Below are positions 35,845-47,657 of a stretch of 64,000 bases of DNA, one piece after another (the first letter of the stretch is position 1; every line of letters begins with the position of its first letter). The DNA lies in assembly GCA_003116875.1 (NCBI GenBank), contig BCKT01000002.1:1736001-1800000 (forward strand), read 5' to 3'. Position numbers and translations under genes: made by a program. The DNA is from Takashimella koratensis (taxonomy: Eukaryota > Basidiomycota > Tremellomycetes > Trichosporonales > Tetragoniomycetaceae). The notes under the pieces were generated by a model. That model was given only the letters and a program-made list of their open reading frames with translations. It had not been told where the DNA came from and made no database searches.

Positions 35845-36741
35845 TTATGAACATTCGGGAAAGAAAAAATAGCCGAGGTAAAGATTGTACACCATTCCCC
35901 CACTGAATATCAGGATCCCGAGTGCAATGCATGATCCACTTCGCACCAAGGACGCAATATCAGTACCCGTCGGTTCCATTGCATCGAAGGTCTCTCTCCA
36001 AAACTCACATGATCTCCGGCTCCTTTTGATGTTTTCGCCAAGTACCCCAGAGGATAAGGATACTGGTAAAGAGGGCGACAACCAAAACGGCGGCAATATA
36101 CCTCCACCTGATGCGTTTCGGCAGCTTTCTTCGCTTCCTTCGTCTGTGTTGTGTTCTCTGCTGTGCGGTGACAGGCATGGGAAGCTGCCCGGCGTTTGTA
36201 GAGACCGCCAGCGGCGATCGAGAGGCCGGTGCGGTAATTGCTGGAGCAGGCAAAAGATACGCTCTGGGTGGAGTTCTGACTCCCATAGCGTTGAGGTAGT
36301 CGTCGCTCGCTCGCCTCAACGTCTCGTACTGAGCTATCGCGATCACCGTTGTCTGGGGTAAGACCTCCCCGGTCGCCAGTGTCACAGAAGGGACTAAAGG
36401 TGGCCCTCGCGTTCAGCGTTCAGCGATGAGGGTTTTCTCAGGCTACCAGGAACTGACCAGTGATGGTGGGGATAGTAGGGACAAGATGTTGAACCGGAAG
36501 AAGGTGAGATGGCTCTGGCTCGTTATCAATGGAAGGTGTAGCCTGAAGGGATGTCAGCGCGAGCTTTGCGCAGAAAATGGCCTTAGGCCGCACTCACTGG
36601 ACGCAGCATCGGCCCATCAGGGCTCCCATGGCTCTCCGCCATCTGTGCAAGCTCGGTACCTTGCCTCGACCGAATCCAAGCGATGTCGGAGGCGGGCGCT
36701 GGAGGACGGCTTTGTCGCACGGAAGTCGAGATGTCAGACAT
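35845..36741 (-). CDS. Two-TM family member C
   Basis: Exons 36741-36598, 36542-36458, 36393-36009 and 35938-35845 give 235 aa with phases 0, 1, 2. Exon 1 (MSDISTSVRQSRPP...) ends PMLRP before GTGAGT. Exon 2 starts ATPSIDNEPEP and ends PTITG. Exon 3 is VPSVTLATGEVLPQTTVIAI, then YLNAMGVRTPPRAYLLPAPA, a basic run (HRRRKRRKLPKRIRWR), TM1 (YIAAVLVVALFTSILILW) and WRKHQKEPEI. Exon 4 gives IGSCIALGILIFSGGMVYNL, TM2, ending FFPECS. It is the longest typical member and the intact homologue of B (exons 1-3) and H (exons 3-4). The GxRTPPR motif is shared only with B. The Lys/Arg run before TM1 suggests the N-terminal part is cytosolic (positive-inside rule). Confidence 0.72.
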
Positions 36742-37203
36742 GATTTCTGGGGTGTTTTTTGATGTTGTTCAATGTGGATCAATAGCTAAAATATCGAATG
36801 CGCAAACTGGAGGAATCAACAGGTCGCAGCTACGAGGCCCAAAGTTAAAATTGACGTGTAGACCGTTTTCAACCTCATCGCTGTCGTCATTGTTGCTTCT
36901 GGCGGTACATGAGGGTTTCCGCTTTGCCACGACGGGCCTCATGAAGTATGACGATCTGGGAGCCTGCCGATCACGCGAGGACCGAGATGATGATGCAGCG
37001 ATGATGATGTTGTGTAATGAAGGGCACACTATGCTCGGGTATGGCTTGGAAGAACAATAACAGTATACTAACCGAGCCGTCATGGCAGGATTCATGGGTC
37101 ATTTCATTGGGTACATTATCTACAGCTCGCTGCTCGCAACTTGTTGAAAGAGACAGAGATGTGCCTCCCACCATGCATCGTGCAAAATTCCCCATTTCAA
37201 CGC
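36742..37203. other. Intergenic region
   Basis: About 460 nt between the starts and stops of two minus-strand genes. Nothing recognisable apart from a GATGATGATG-type patch at about 36985-37010. Confidence 0.4.
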
Positions 37204-38164
37204 CTAGAGCTTGGCCTTGGCGCCCTGGGTCAGGTGTCAGCTTGTTTCCTTCTGTGATTTGTTCAAAGCTGCGCATACCTTCAACACGCCGTCGAGCTTG
37301 GTCGCGAGCATCACCTGGGGACCTGTTCAGCTTCGCTTCCTTTCAATTGGCTTAGCTGACCACTCACGTTACCCTTGACTTTGATGGCACCCGTCATGAA
37401 TGCCTTTTGGGCGTTGATCTTTCCGTCCGCGAGACCGATAAAGGTATCTAAAGTGGGTGTTGGCTCATACAGGGTGTGGAAGGGGGGAGGGGAGGGGGTA
37501 AAGTAGTGATGAAGGCAGAGAGGAGAGGCTAGGGGTGAGGGACGTACCGTCGGTGAGGTTGATGGTGACGTCTGGAAGAAGGCAAGGGACATGGAGTCAG
37601 CCTTGGTCAGCCTGGGTGTTTGATTCTGACGAGAGTGGGGTGGGTAGGGGGCGAGAAGGGAAGGGGAAGAAAGATGAAGAAGAGGGAAAGGGGTAATCAA
37701 CGACCTACCGGCTTTTCCAGCCGCGCCCTTCTTGACGGTTCCCTCTTTCTTGAGATCGATCCTACCGGCGGCATCTACATCAGCGATTGCCCCTATCCTA
37801 GCTATTGAAGACGCGAGATAAATGGCACGCCTCTCTTCGCGCGATGTCCACTCACACCCAGATAGCTTCTTTGCCCTCGCCGTTCTTGACGTTGAGCTGG
37901 AAGATTCCGTTGGTTTGCTTGATCTGTTTCTTCTTGTCTGCCTCGGAAGTCTTTTCGAACACGTTTGCGAGGGCCTAGAGGAGTGGGTATCAGCCCGCGC
38001 AGGTTTGAGTGAGAGAAAGCCGGGGGCAGTGAGAGGGAGGGGGGGGGGGGAGAGGGGGCGCCAAGATGAGGAAGCGGCAAGGGATCATCAACAAGATCAA
38101 CAAGATCAATACGTACGGACAACACCTCGCCAGTCTTGAATCCGGGTTCCTTGACGTCGCTCAT
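37204..38164 (-). CDS. SCP2-domain sterol/lipid carrier with PTS1
   Basis: Seven exons (38164-38117, 37974-37856, 37797-37709, 37571-37548, 37447-37368, 37314-37279, 37224-37204) give 138 aa. The sequence follows a stand-alone SCP2 fold: MSDVKEPGFKTGEVLS, ALANVFEKTSEADKKKQIKQ, NGIFQLNVKNGEGKEAIW, RIDLKKEGTVKKGAAGKADV, and the signature TFIGLADGKINAQKAFMTG then GAIKVKGNVMLATKLDGVL. The C-terminus is AKL, a peroxisomal targeting signal type 1. The protein probably carries acyl-CoA or other lipids inside peroxisomes. The family is usually 115-140 aa, so it is full length. Exon 3 was placed at the acceptor that keeps frame (37797); a nearer acceptor gives a stop. Confidence 0.85.
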
Positions 38165-38945
38165 GATTGATGAAGTAGTAGTGATAGTAGTTGCAGTAGA
38201 TGTGGTGGTAGAACTGAAGTTGAAGTTACAACAAGAGATCCACGGATGGTGAAATGGGCAAGGACAAGGTTTACGACGTGTGCAGAGGTATGGGTGGTGG
38301 TGGTGGTGGTGGTGGTGGTGGTGTGAATTGAAGGAATGGTTGAATGGTGAATTTCATCCATCCTTTGTACCCGGCTCCGGTTATCGTCGCGCTCGTGTCA
38401 ACTCAGGGTCCACAGCCATGACTCAGGGTCGACGTCATTCGTGGCACCTACCCCTCCATGCACAGCGGGCGTGGCGGTTGCGTGGGGAGTGTGAAGGATC
38501 AGCCCGGTGAATTCTGTATGCGAGGTGCGAGGTGTGTGTAAGGTATTTGAATGGGAAGAAAGTGTTAAGAGAGGAGGTAGGATACAGACTAGAGAAATTG
38601 TGCCGGACGTAGGAGAAGGGAGAAGAGGAGGGAGCAGAGGAGGGAGGGATGGAGGGATGGATCAAAGGACGCTGAGGATGGTCGGCCGGTCCCCGGTCGC
38701 CACGACGCCCTCGTTCGAGCACTGGCCTCGCCAAAGTCAAGATTACACCAATCTCACATCATCGTGGTCTCTTCCATTCTTCTACTTCCCTCATGTCACT
38801 CCCCTCTTTCTTAATTTTCTCATACCTCACCACCACCACCACCCACTTCTTCCTCCCTCCACTCGCAACAACACCTAAACAACTTATCCCCTATCCCATC
38901 TTCCCAGCTTTCCACTGCCCATTCTCCCACCGAATCTTACCGGTC
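38165..38945. other. Divergent intergenic region
   Basis: Lies between the divergent SCP2-type gene and the gene starting at 38946. It holds a (GGT)n tract at 38289-38320 and CACCACCAC repeats near 38829-38842. No gene seen. Confidence 0.45.
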
Positions 38946-40571
38946 ATGCCACCAGCTGTAAGTCGACCAGTTTCTTCTCTCTGACCTCCAGACCGAACCA
39001 AGCACCGACGTCACCATCTGGAGGCGGTCTGTGACCTCTCAAGCCCTTACCTTGCGTACCCCGCCGCCAACAGCTACTCTCCGAGCCCCATCCCAAGCAC
39101 CATCGCGAGCCAATACTCTCCGCGCTCTATCAACCCCTGTGACTGTGACTGTCAAAGACGAAGTGGACGTCAAGCCCGTCTTCAAAGTCCCCGGACCTAT
39201 CACACCCAAGAAACGACCTGCCGTGAGTCTTGTTACTTCGTTCTCCGGTTTCATATTTGTCTATAACCCCCGCGACCTTCCCACTTCCTCTTGCTGAAAC
39301 GATCCCAGCCTGGTCTCTTGACCCCTCCGAGCTCGGGTCGTTCCTCGTCTCGAGCCCTATCTATCCGCCCCTCCGCTCCACGCTCGCCTACACCCTCGCG
39401 CTCGACCCCTTCCGCTGGTCGCTTACAACTCGTCCACCGCGCTCGCTCTACTTCCGTCGTCACCGTCCGCAACTCCGGAAAGGCAGATGACGTGAGTCTA
39501 ACCTTTCCCACCTCTCCACCTCCTCACCCTGTCCTTGTAAATCCTTGACGTCTCCGTGTTGACGTTATGTTTTGCCCAATTCTCGTTTCAGCCCATCGAC
39601 ATTGATGGACCACGAGCCTCGTCTATCAAGCCAGAACCAGGATTCTCGCGCGAGCCTTCGGCGATGTCAACCACTAGCTCGGCATTCATCGGACAAGCTC
39701 CTCTCCCTCGTGTGCGCCAGCAACGTTCGCGCACTTCACAGACCCAGTCAACAAGGGGAAAGTCCCCTCCAGCAATCGTTATCGTCCTCCCTGTTCCAGC
39801 CGGGCTGTTCGAAGCTCTTGACAGACTCAAGACTGTCTGCGAAGGGTCGGTCGGCCACACAGCGCACGTTGACGATGATGACGAGATCCAAATCGTCGGT
39901 ACCGAGATTGCGCGTCGGGAGCGTCACTCTCCCCAGCCTCAGACTCACATACAGTCTCAGGGGCAGCATTCAAGCCAGAGGTATCGCGCCATCCAAGATA
40001 TCGTGGACGCAATGTTTTCTGAACGACTGCACCAAGCGACCACAGACAAGTTGTGTACGTAAACCCCTTCTCCCCTCCTTCTTCCTCATACATATAACTG
40101 ACTGAACTAACGTCAAATGGCGTAGCTCATCTTGGACACGAAAAGGAAGTCGCTTTCATCGTCCCTGTCCTGGATCTCTTCAAGGACTGGACCAAAGAGG
40201 CTCTCCAGCAATCTCTTCGCGACTTTCCCTCTACCGTCCCAACCCCTACCCCTACCCCCTCCTCGTCCAAGTCTTCTTCCCCGTCTTCGTCCCAATCGAT
40301 GGCTGCCAGGCGGAGTGCATGGTGGCACCAAACGTTTCTCGGTCGTCTGATCTGGTCCACCGGTCACGCGGGGACCAACCAAGCCACCGCGACCCGTATC
40401 GCCAGGGCGTTGTTCGGAGCCGCCGACAGTGCGGGGGAACTAGAGGCGTTGGTCAAGGCTGGGAAAGGGAGAGGAGGAGGAGGGGGGATGACGAGAGGGG
40501 AGGTGAGCGATGTGGTAGAGGAGGTTCGAAGGGTTGTGAGGGTGTGTATCGAGGAGGCGTGGAAGGAGTGA
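38946..40571 (+). CDS. Hypothetical protein, 444 aa
   Basis: Five exons (38946-38957, 38992-39222, 39309-39491, 39592-40054, 40126-40571) join in frame. Exon 1 codes only MPPA. The first half is Ser/Pro/Thr/Arg-rich and probably disordered (TATLRAPSQAPSRANTLRAL). An acidic sumo-interacting-like stretch reads DDDDEIQIVGTEIA near residue 250. The C-terminal region looks folded: HEKEVAFIVPVLDLFKDWTK, SAWWHQTFLGRLIWSTGHAG, ATRIARALFGAADSAGELEA and VVEEVRRVVRVCIEEAWKE. I recognise no family. Gene structure, frame conservation across four introns and sequence composition support a real gene. Confidence 0.6.
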
Positions 40572-40956
40572 CGTGGAGGAACGTGGAATGGAGAGCACAA
40601 TGATGGAGAGCACAATGAAAAAAAGAAGAAAAAAAAACGTGTTTGAAACCATTTGAAGTCCGTAACGTCGATCACGAGAGATCAACACGTACCAATCCGT
40701 TTTGTCCATATCCCAACCTCCAAGTGATCGAACTGGTCGCATCCTCGTGTGGTCCGTCCGTCAATCAATATCAGTCGTATGATCCCTATCGATTTATGAA
40801 AGAATGCATTCACACAGTACATGAATTGTCGAAATGACGGAAATGAAAGATGCGATCAGATTCTGATACCGTACTATTGCTACTGCTATCAAACGGAGAT
40901 TGGGCGGGGGTTGGGGGTCTCTTCAAGCTGTTGATTTGTTCTCGATCTGCTTAACT

Positions 40957-43921
40957 CTACTTCTCATCGATACTCTTGAGCGCGAGTTTCAGCGCCTTAT
41001 CGAGCTGGTCGAGGTCACTGGGGTTTCTCGCGTCGATTCGTTTCATCCTCTTTCCGAGAGTCTCCATGATCTCCTCAAGGTCGGCTTTGGACCTATCATC
41101 ATGAACAAAAGTAACTGAACACCCTTTACGCCCGAATCGACCGGTACGTCCGATTCGGTGAATATAAGTTTCGATATCGGGCCTGAAACCGCCTTCGGGG
41201 CCGAGGTCAGGGATGTCGTAGTTGACGACCATGTTAACCTGTTGGATATCGATACCTCGGGCGATGACATTGGTGGTGATGAGCACCTTGGTCTTGCCGT
41301 TGCGGAAGGAGTCGAGGATGTCATCACGGTCGTTAGAGAGCTTGTCGCCGTGAAGAGAGGCGACTGAGTGATGTTCCTCTGTAAGACGCTGGGTGATCGC
41401 GTCCGCGGTGGCCTTGCGCTGAGCAAGGTGTCAGCGTTGGTCAGGAATAAGGAAGGGAGGAGGCGAAAGGTCGTCAGTTGACATGGGCGGAGCATGGAGC
41501 ACGAGCATGGAGCATGGAGCATGAAGCATGGAGCATGGAGCATGGAGCATGGAGCATGGAGCATGGAGCATGGAGCATGGAGCATGGAGGGTAACAAGGG
41601 AAGACAATACTCACACGACAGAAGACGATGCTTTGACCGATTGTCATGCAATCATAGAGTGCAGACAACGCCTCAAACTTGCCCTCCTCGCTGTCGCATT
41701 CGAGGTACAACTGCTTGATAGCCTCGACGGTGATTTCTTCCTTCTTGAGGAAGATCTGGTTGGCGTCGGGAGCGATCATCTTTGCAAAGTCTTGAACTTC
41801 GGGTGGGAACGTGGCGGAGAACAGGACGTTTTGAACCCCGGGAGGGAGCATCCTAATCAGTCGAGTCAGCTATGTGGTCGGACTCCTCGGAATGCAACGG
41901 GCAGCATGGCCATGAATGATTCATCAAGTCAGGAAAGAGATTTACTCACTTCTTGATACGCGCCGTCTGGTCACCCAGACCCTGAAGGGCAATCATCTCG
42001 TCCGCCTCGTCAAGGACAAACACGCGAATCATCTTCGCATCAAAGATACGTCCGCCGCGGCTCATCATGTCGACGAGTGTACCCGGTGTACCGATCAGGA
42101 TGTGCTTGTCAATCTTCTGGTTTCGCGACCAAGAACCCGGGACAGCGAGGAACGTCTTGATTTGAGTGAAGGTGCCGATGGTGTCGACCACGGACTGGAT
42201 CTGGCGTGCGAGCTCTCGGGACGGGGCCAGACAGATGGCCTGGAAGATGAGCATATGGAACGCAGGCGATGTGATTGTACGTGAGGGTGATGGGAAGTGG
42301 AAGGTTCAACGTGGAAGGTGGTACTTACTTGAGGGGTCATGAGGGTAGGGTCGACACGACTGAGCATGTTGAGTGTGAACGCAGCGGTCTTGCCTGTACC
42401 AGACTGACTCTGGCCGATGAGGTTACGAGGGCTGAATGAGGTCAGCTTGAGGTCGGGGTTCGCTCGAAGCAGCTGACTCACGGGTTGTGCAAGAGCATGG
42501 GGAGAGCCTTCTCCTGAATCTTGGACGGCCGGGAGAATCCCGCGCCGTAAATACCTTTCATAAGATCTTCATGGCTGAGAGGTGACGTCAGCAGCTGAAA
42601 GGCACATTGTTACCTGGATACTAGCTGCGACTTACATAGGCAGCTCTTCGAATCGTTTGACCGAGTAGAGAGGAGAGTTGGGGTCGGCTTGCTGGTCCGC
42701 GAGTTTGACCTGGGAGAGGGTTAACGGCTGTGCTTGTGGGAAGCATGGTAGCCGGTACTCACCTCGACCTGGAAGTCGTTGGAGATCAACCCGCTGACCG
42801 CGTCGTCCATCTTGACCGAGTTGTTCTCCGCTGGCGCAGAGGCTGGGATCATCAGCGCTGTTGCGATCAATAATTCAGAGTTGGGCCAGGACAAGACCCT
42901 GCGTTCAACTCACCTTCGTCGTGAGACATGGTCGGTTTTGGTGCTTCACTAGCTGGTTCGGAAGAGGGCGCGGGTGGTGCAGATGGCGCAGGAGTGGAGG
43001 ATTTGGTAGGTTCGGCAGCGGTGTCGGTGCCGTTAGCCAAGGGGGAAGGGGTGAAGTAAGAAGTGAGAGAAGAGACAGGAGCAGCTGGAGGTGTAGCGCC
43101 GGCTCGATCGGTCTTGACGCCAGCGAGAGCTTTGCCGAAGAGTGCAGCACTGGCCTTGGCCTTGGGCTTCTCGGCCTCGGCTGGGGCGGATGGGGAGGAG
43201 GAAGGTTCGGAAGGGTCGCCGGTAGAGAGGCCCGAGATGCGAGAGGCGAGGGAGGCGACGGCGGCGGAGGGGGCTGGTGCTTGAGCTGAGGTTGGGTAGG
43301 GATGAAGGGATGGGGAAAGAGGAAGTAGGGGAAGGAAAGGAATGAGAGGATGGAGGGGGAAGAGCAGGGAGGATGGATGGAGAAGAGGTGACGAATAGAG
43401 GGAGACAAGAGTCAGCGTCGACGTTGGCGAGGATGGATGAGGTGAGGACGGAGTGGGGTGTGAGTCAACTTACATGAAGAGGAGGAGTCTGGGTAGGTGG
43501 GTGGGGAGGAGGGAGGTTGATCAGCGAGTGTAGGAGGGAGGAGAGGTGTAGGTGAAGAGTAGGGGTGACGAGAGACGCGGTGTGGGAGTGATTGAGTGAG
43601 TGAGAGTGAAGAGTGAGAGTGAAGAGAAGAGGAGAGAAGGGAGTAGAAATCACGAGAGAGGGAAACGTCGAGCCAAAGGAAGGTGTGTGTGTGTACATGG
43701 CGTGGTGAGCAGCCACGAGGCCATCACGCGCTTTACTCGTCACTCGTTCCTACTCCGTTCCTCTTCTTCTCAAACACCTACTCACCTTTCTCTTCTTTAT
43801 CCGTACTGAACCCTCCGAGCCTCTTCCTCAAATCGTCGGCCGTGACGTTCTCATCCTCGTCATCGTCTGCCCAGTTCCCGCTCGGGCTAGTTGGCAGTGT
43901 GGGTTTAGGTGCGTCCGTCAT
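40957..43921 (-). CDS. DBP5: DEAD-box RNA helicase Dbp5
   Basis: Ten exons (43921-43786, 43488-43474, 43285-42914, 42842-42763, 42709-42636, 42574-42482, 42431-42329, 42239-41950, 41852-41615, 41418-40957) keep frame and give 620 aa. The helicase core has motif I SQSGTGKT, Ia PSRELARQ, Ib GTPGTL, DEAD in VLDEADEM, SAT in LFSATFP, ARGIDI, and motif VI HRIGRTGRFGRKG. The region before the core (VKLADQQADPNSPLYSVKRF EEL) is diagnostic for Dbp5/Rat8/DDX19. That enzyme remodels mRNPs at the cytoplasmic face of the nuclear pore during mRNA export. The N-terminal 190 residues are disordered (WADDDEDENVTADDLRKRL, then Pro/Ala/Ser-rich), longer than in S. cerevisiae. Intron 9 is long (196 nt) and carries a heptanucleotide array. 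Confidence 0.92.
41491..41590. repeat. (AGCATGG)n heptanucleotide array in DBP5 intron 9
   Basis: About fourteen copies of a 7-nt unit (AGCATGG on the + strand), a few with one substitution near the left end. It lies within intron 41419-41614. In the DBP5 sense strand it reads CCATGCT. Confidence 0.9.
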
Positions 43922-44677
43922 TGCGCCAGGTCCAGGTCCAGGTCCAGTTCCGGAACTAGTTCTAGGCCCAGGGATAGGGGTAGGGGTAGGTGGGGGGAAA
44001 GGATGGGTGCGAGTAAGGGTGGAGGCGTGGAGGGGTGGCCGCACGGATCGCTCGCGAGTCGGTGGCAAAGGAGGGGTACCGAGGTGGTTGATTGATCAAG
44101 GACCAGGCGGGGTGATACGTTGACGGGTTGATGCGTTGATGCGTTGATGGCGATTGAGACAAGGCGGGTAGCTCAAAGTCAAGCGTCGGCAAGAGGAGGC
44201 GATCCAGCAAGTAAGAGGTTCAGCAAGCGCGGTAGGAGGTAGGTAAGTACGGGACGTCGAGTGTTAGTGACGGTTGAATGTTGTGAGGCTCGGTGGTGCA
44301 TGGCTGGCCCGCTGGCTGGAAATTATCGTCAAGAAGCGGCACGTGACCTACACACGTCACGATTTTGAGGTTTTCCCCCGGGCGGGCGATGCGTCGCCGC
44401 TTAGGCTCTTGCGGGGTTGCGTATTCAAAACAGATAGAGGTCTTATGCATGTAGTCTTCACTTCTTCAACTACTTCGTCACGGTGTAGAGAGGGAGAGGA
44501 TGAGAGAGGAAGGTAGGAGAGGGCAGGGAGGAAGGGAGGGAGGGAGGGAGGGAGGGAGGAAGAAGGAGGGGAGGGGGTAGAGCGCAGATCGTAGGAGCGG
44601 GGTGGGATAGAGAAGGTACTTCCTCTCTCTCCTCTCTTCTCTACCTACCCTGGCTCTCGCTACGCTCGAGCTGGGAT
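43922..44677. other. Intergenic region
   Basis: No gene seen. It includes GGTCCA repeats just upstream of DBP5 (43929-43950), a short (GTTGATGC)n patch near 44120-44150 and a (GGGA)n purine tract at 44530-44560. Confidence 0.45.
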
Positions 44678-47657
44678 TTACACACTCGGCCTGCTCTTTT
44701 TCCCTCCCGTACTCGACTTGCTCTTCTTCAACCTCTTACCCGCATTGAAAGCGTTTGCAGCTTTATGTTCTCTCCCAAACGCGTCTTCTTTCTTAACCTT
44801 ATAAATCCTCACAATCCAATTCTCACTTGTGAACGCTTCATCCAAAACATCCAATGTTGGTCCAGTTGTTGGCATTCGTTGACCTCTTACTCGATCTTGA
44901 GGTGGGTGTCCACCAAATAATTCGGCGAATCGGTAATATGACATTTTGTACATGAGCGAGTTACGCATCGTTGGAGTCGCTCGATCGTCAACTGCGTATT
45001 CACCACGTTGGGTAAAGTAATTGGCTTCTTGAACTTCGTCTGGCCAAACTCCTTGAGCGATTCGGACCATCCAGAGGAACTTGTTGATATCGTCTCCAGA
45101 GTAACCGAGGAGTCCGCCAAAGATGACAAGGACGTAGTCGACATCGTGCTTGCGAAGGATAGGGTAGGCGACGTCTTCGTTGCTCGACATGGCCTTGCCG
45201 ACGGTCGCGATGTGTGCTGGTGGGGTTAGCGAGTTTTAAGTGAAGGGAAGGAGCGAGAAAGATCCAGGTGGAGGTAGAGGAAACTCAAAGCGGCGGCAGG
45301 ATTGGAGCCAAGAAAAGACTAAAAGACCAGATCCCATCTCCTACTCACTGTTGTTCCACGTGTTGTTATCCACGAGAGTCGGTCGGTCGGCCATACCAGC
45401 AATCTGGTACCCATAATCCCACCAACTCATAACCACCGCGTCCTTTTCCGTGTTCTGTCTCAACCAATAATACGCCTCCCTAAAGTCGTCGATAATATTC
45501 TGACTTCCATCCGGGTTCCTAGTTGACAAAACGACCGACGGTGACGAGTATGCCGACTGAGTGACGAATGTGCAGTGGTATACAAAGATGAAGAGGAAGA
45601 GGGAGAGGACCGAGATGACTGCGAAACGCGTGTCGAGGGCGAAGATACCTGATGAAGTGTGTTTAGAGAGAAGGCCGGTGAATAAAGGAGATGGGCGAGA
45701 GGCCGACGCAGATGCAGAGGCAGCAGCGCGTTTAGCGGCTTTCTTGGAAGGCGTGGATTGAGAGGACGGTTCCGGGTCGACGACTTCCCCTTCCTCAGGT
45801 GGGATGACGGGGTCGATGTAGGCTTCCAAGAGCTTGGAGAAGGCCATGGCGGCGGCGACGCAAACAACCGGCGTGATGACAAGCATCAACCGGACCATGA
45901 CACCGGCAAAGTACGAGCTGAGCACAGCGTAGATGATGATGAACAAGTGCTCGTCGCGCAGTTCGCGGAAGCACCAGAAGACTCCTGCGGGGAAGAACCA
46001 GATGAGCATCTCGAGATCGAAAAAGAATGACGGCCACGCTGTCGGCTGGTGTTCAGATACGGAGGCGATGATGGGGACTGTCTAGGTTAGCCAAATTACT
46101 CTAGCCTAATCCAGCGGGGAATTTACTCACTGTGGATCTTGGCGTATCCCGTGTCCCAAAGAGAATAGAACCGACCCGTCCAGGGTGCGATCCATCCCGA
46201 GAACGTAAGTAACACGAGTGCTCCAAAGGCGGCAACGAAGGCGAAGACGACGAATGCGCGGAGGAGGAGCTGGAATTGTTTACCGGGTACGAGTTTGCGT
46301 ACGATCTCGACAAACGAGACGAGTTGGAGGAGACCAAAGACACCGAGGGCCGCCATGTGCTCCGAGGTACGGAGAGGGAGGAAGCCGACAAAGGGAACTT
46401 GCATGGACGCAATGGTGCCGATGATGTACCAGGCCGAGTAAGAGGTGTAGAGTCGGTTGTTGAATCGGCCCATGAGGATGAGGACGAACGCGTGCAGCGG
46501 GATCACTGCGAGTGTCAGCTGGACCAAGAAGTAGGTGAGGGATGACAGGAGACATGAGTGATGTTTGGGTGAGTTGTTTGGTACTCACTGTTGGTGATGA
46601 AGACGTATCCACCCCATGCAGCGACCATCCAGCCGTAGAACAACGCCGCGGCCATCCCGTACGCTGCACTTCCCGTCTTGAGACCCTTGATCCAGAGGTA
46701 AAACGTGAACATGAGCAAAAAGATGGCAATCGCCTCGTTATCGTACGACCCGGCGACGGAACGACTGATATAGCCCGGGGCGATACCGATGAAAGCTGCG
46801 GCGAGGAGACCTGCCGAAGGGGTGGACATCTCAGTCGTGAATAGGTACGTCGCCCAGGCGGTTAAACCGGAGAAAGCGGGAGCAAGCATCACGCAGACGT
46901 TACGAATGTCAACAGGCATGTTGATCAGGCGAAGGAAGTTCCAGATCAGGCCAGAGGTGACCATGAGACCAGGGTAGATCGTGCCGCCAACGACACGACC
47001 AAGAGGGTACCATGCCGTCGGGTCGAACCAGTTCCAGAATTCCTAAGAGGTTGTTAGTGACTGACAACGTTGGTAGCCAGGGAGTTGAGGAAGAGGGATG
47101 TAACGTACGTAGAACCCCTCGTTGACGAGAACTTTGGATGCTCGGCTGGAAAGTGGGTGTGGTCAGTAGGTGGGAAGAGACAAAGGATGGGTCAAGGTGA
47201 GTATAGCTTACAAGTTGAACCAAGGGTCGCTGCGGGTTGTCAGCATCGTCATCAAACAGCTCGCGCCCCGACAGCAATCTAGGTCGGTCCGCCCGTTGAC
47301 TCTTCAGATATCAACTCACAACTCATGGATGACACTCTCGAAGCGAATGACAGCAAACAGCCTACTAGCGACAGCGGCGGCACTGATCAATCCAAGAATA
47401 ACGAACCGCAGTAGGCTCTCCGAGTTATTGATGGTAGCAGGGGAGATGTGTTTGGGGAGCGGGTAAGCCAGCTTCCGCTTGTAGGTCGTCGAGGTGGTAG
47501 GTGCGGCAGTGGAAGAAGGGTCGGACTGAAGTGTGGTGGAGGTGACGGTGTCGTCGATGATGAGTGGTTTAGAAGCCGAGGCAGGAGTAGCGAGTGGGTC
47601 TTTGCGTGGAGAGGACGCGGGTGAAGCCGCGGCTACCGAGGCGGATTTCTTCGCCAT
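44678..47657 (-). CDS. STT3: Oligosaccharyltransferase catalytic subunit STT3
   Basis: A multi-exon gene of roughly 830 aa. The start [13 protein letters not shown] leads through a 75-residue Ser/Thr/Pro-rich tail to the first TM. Small exons then give [18 protein letters not shown] and [20 protein letters not shown], including the catalytic Asp of the first lumenal loop. Many TM helices follow ([22 protein letters not shown]-type [39 protein letters not shown]). The second acidic motif region and the lumenal signature [10 protein letters not shown] with [17 protein letters not shown] are present. The C-terminal tail is basic ([18 protein letters not shown]). STT3 transfers the lipid-linked glycan to Asn in the ER lumen. 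A cytosolic insert rich in Ser/Ala/Lys lies before TM12-13. All expected signature residues are intact. Confidence 0.93.

Noticed and set aside
38165..38510. GGT-rich tract as a possible gene or regulatory RNA
   Set aside because: Simple trinucleotide repeat with no flanking structure.
41494..41956. Frames repeating MEHGAWS or APCSML
   Set aside because: Translation of the AGCATGG array in the DBP5 intron.
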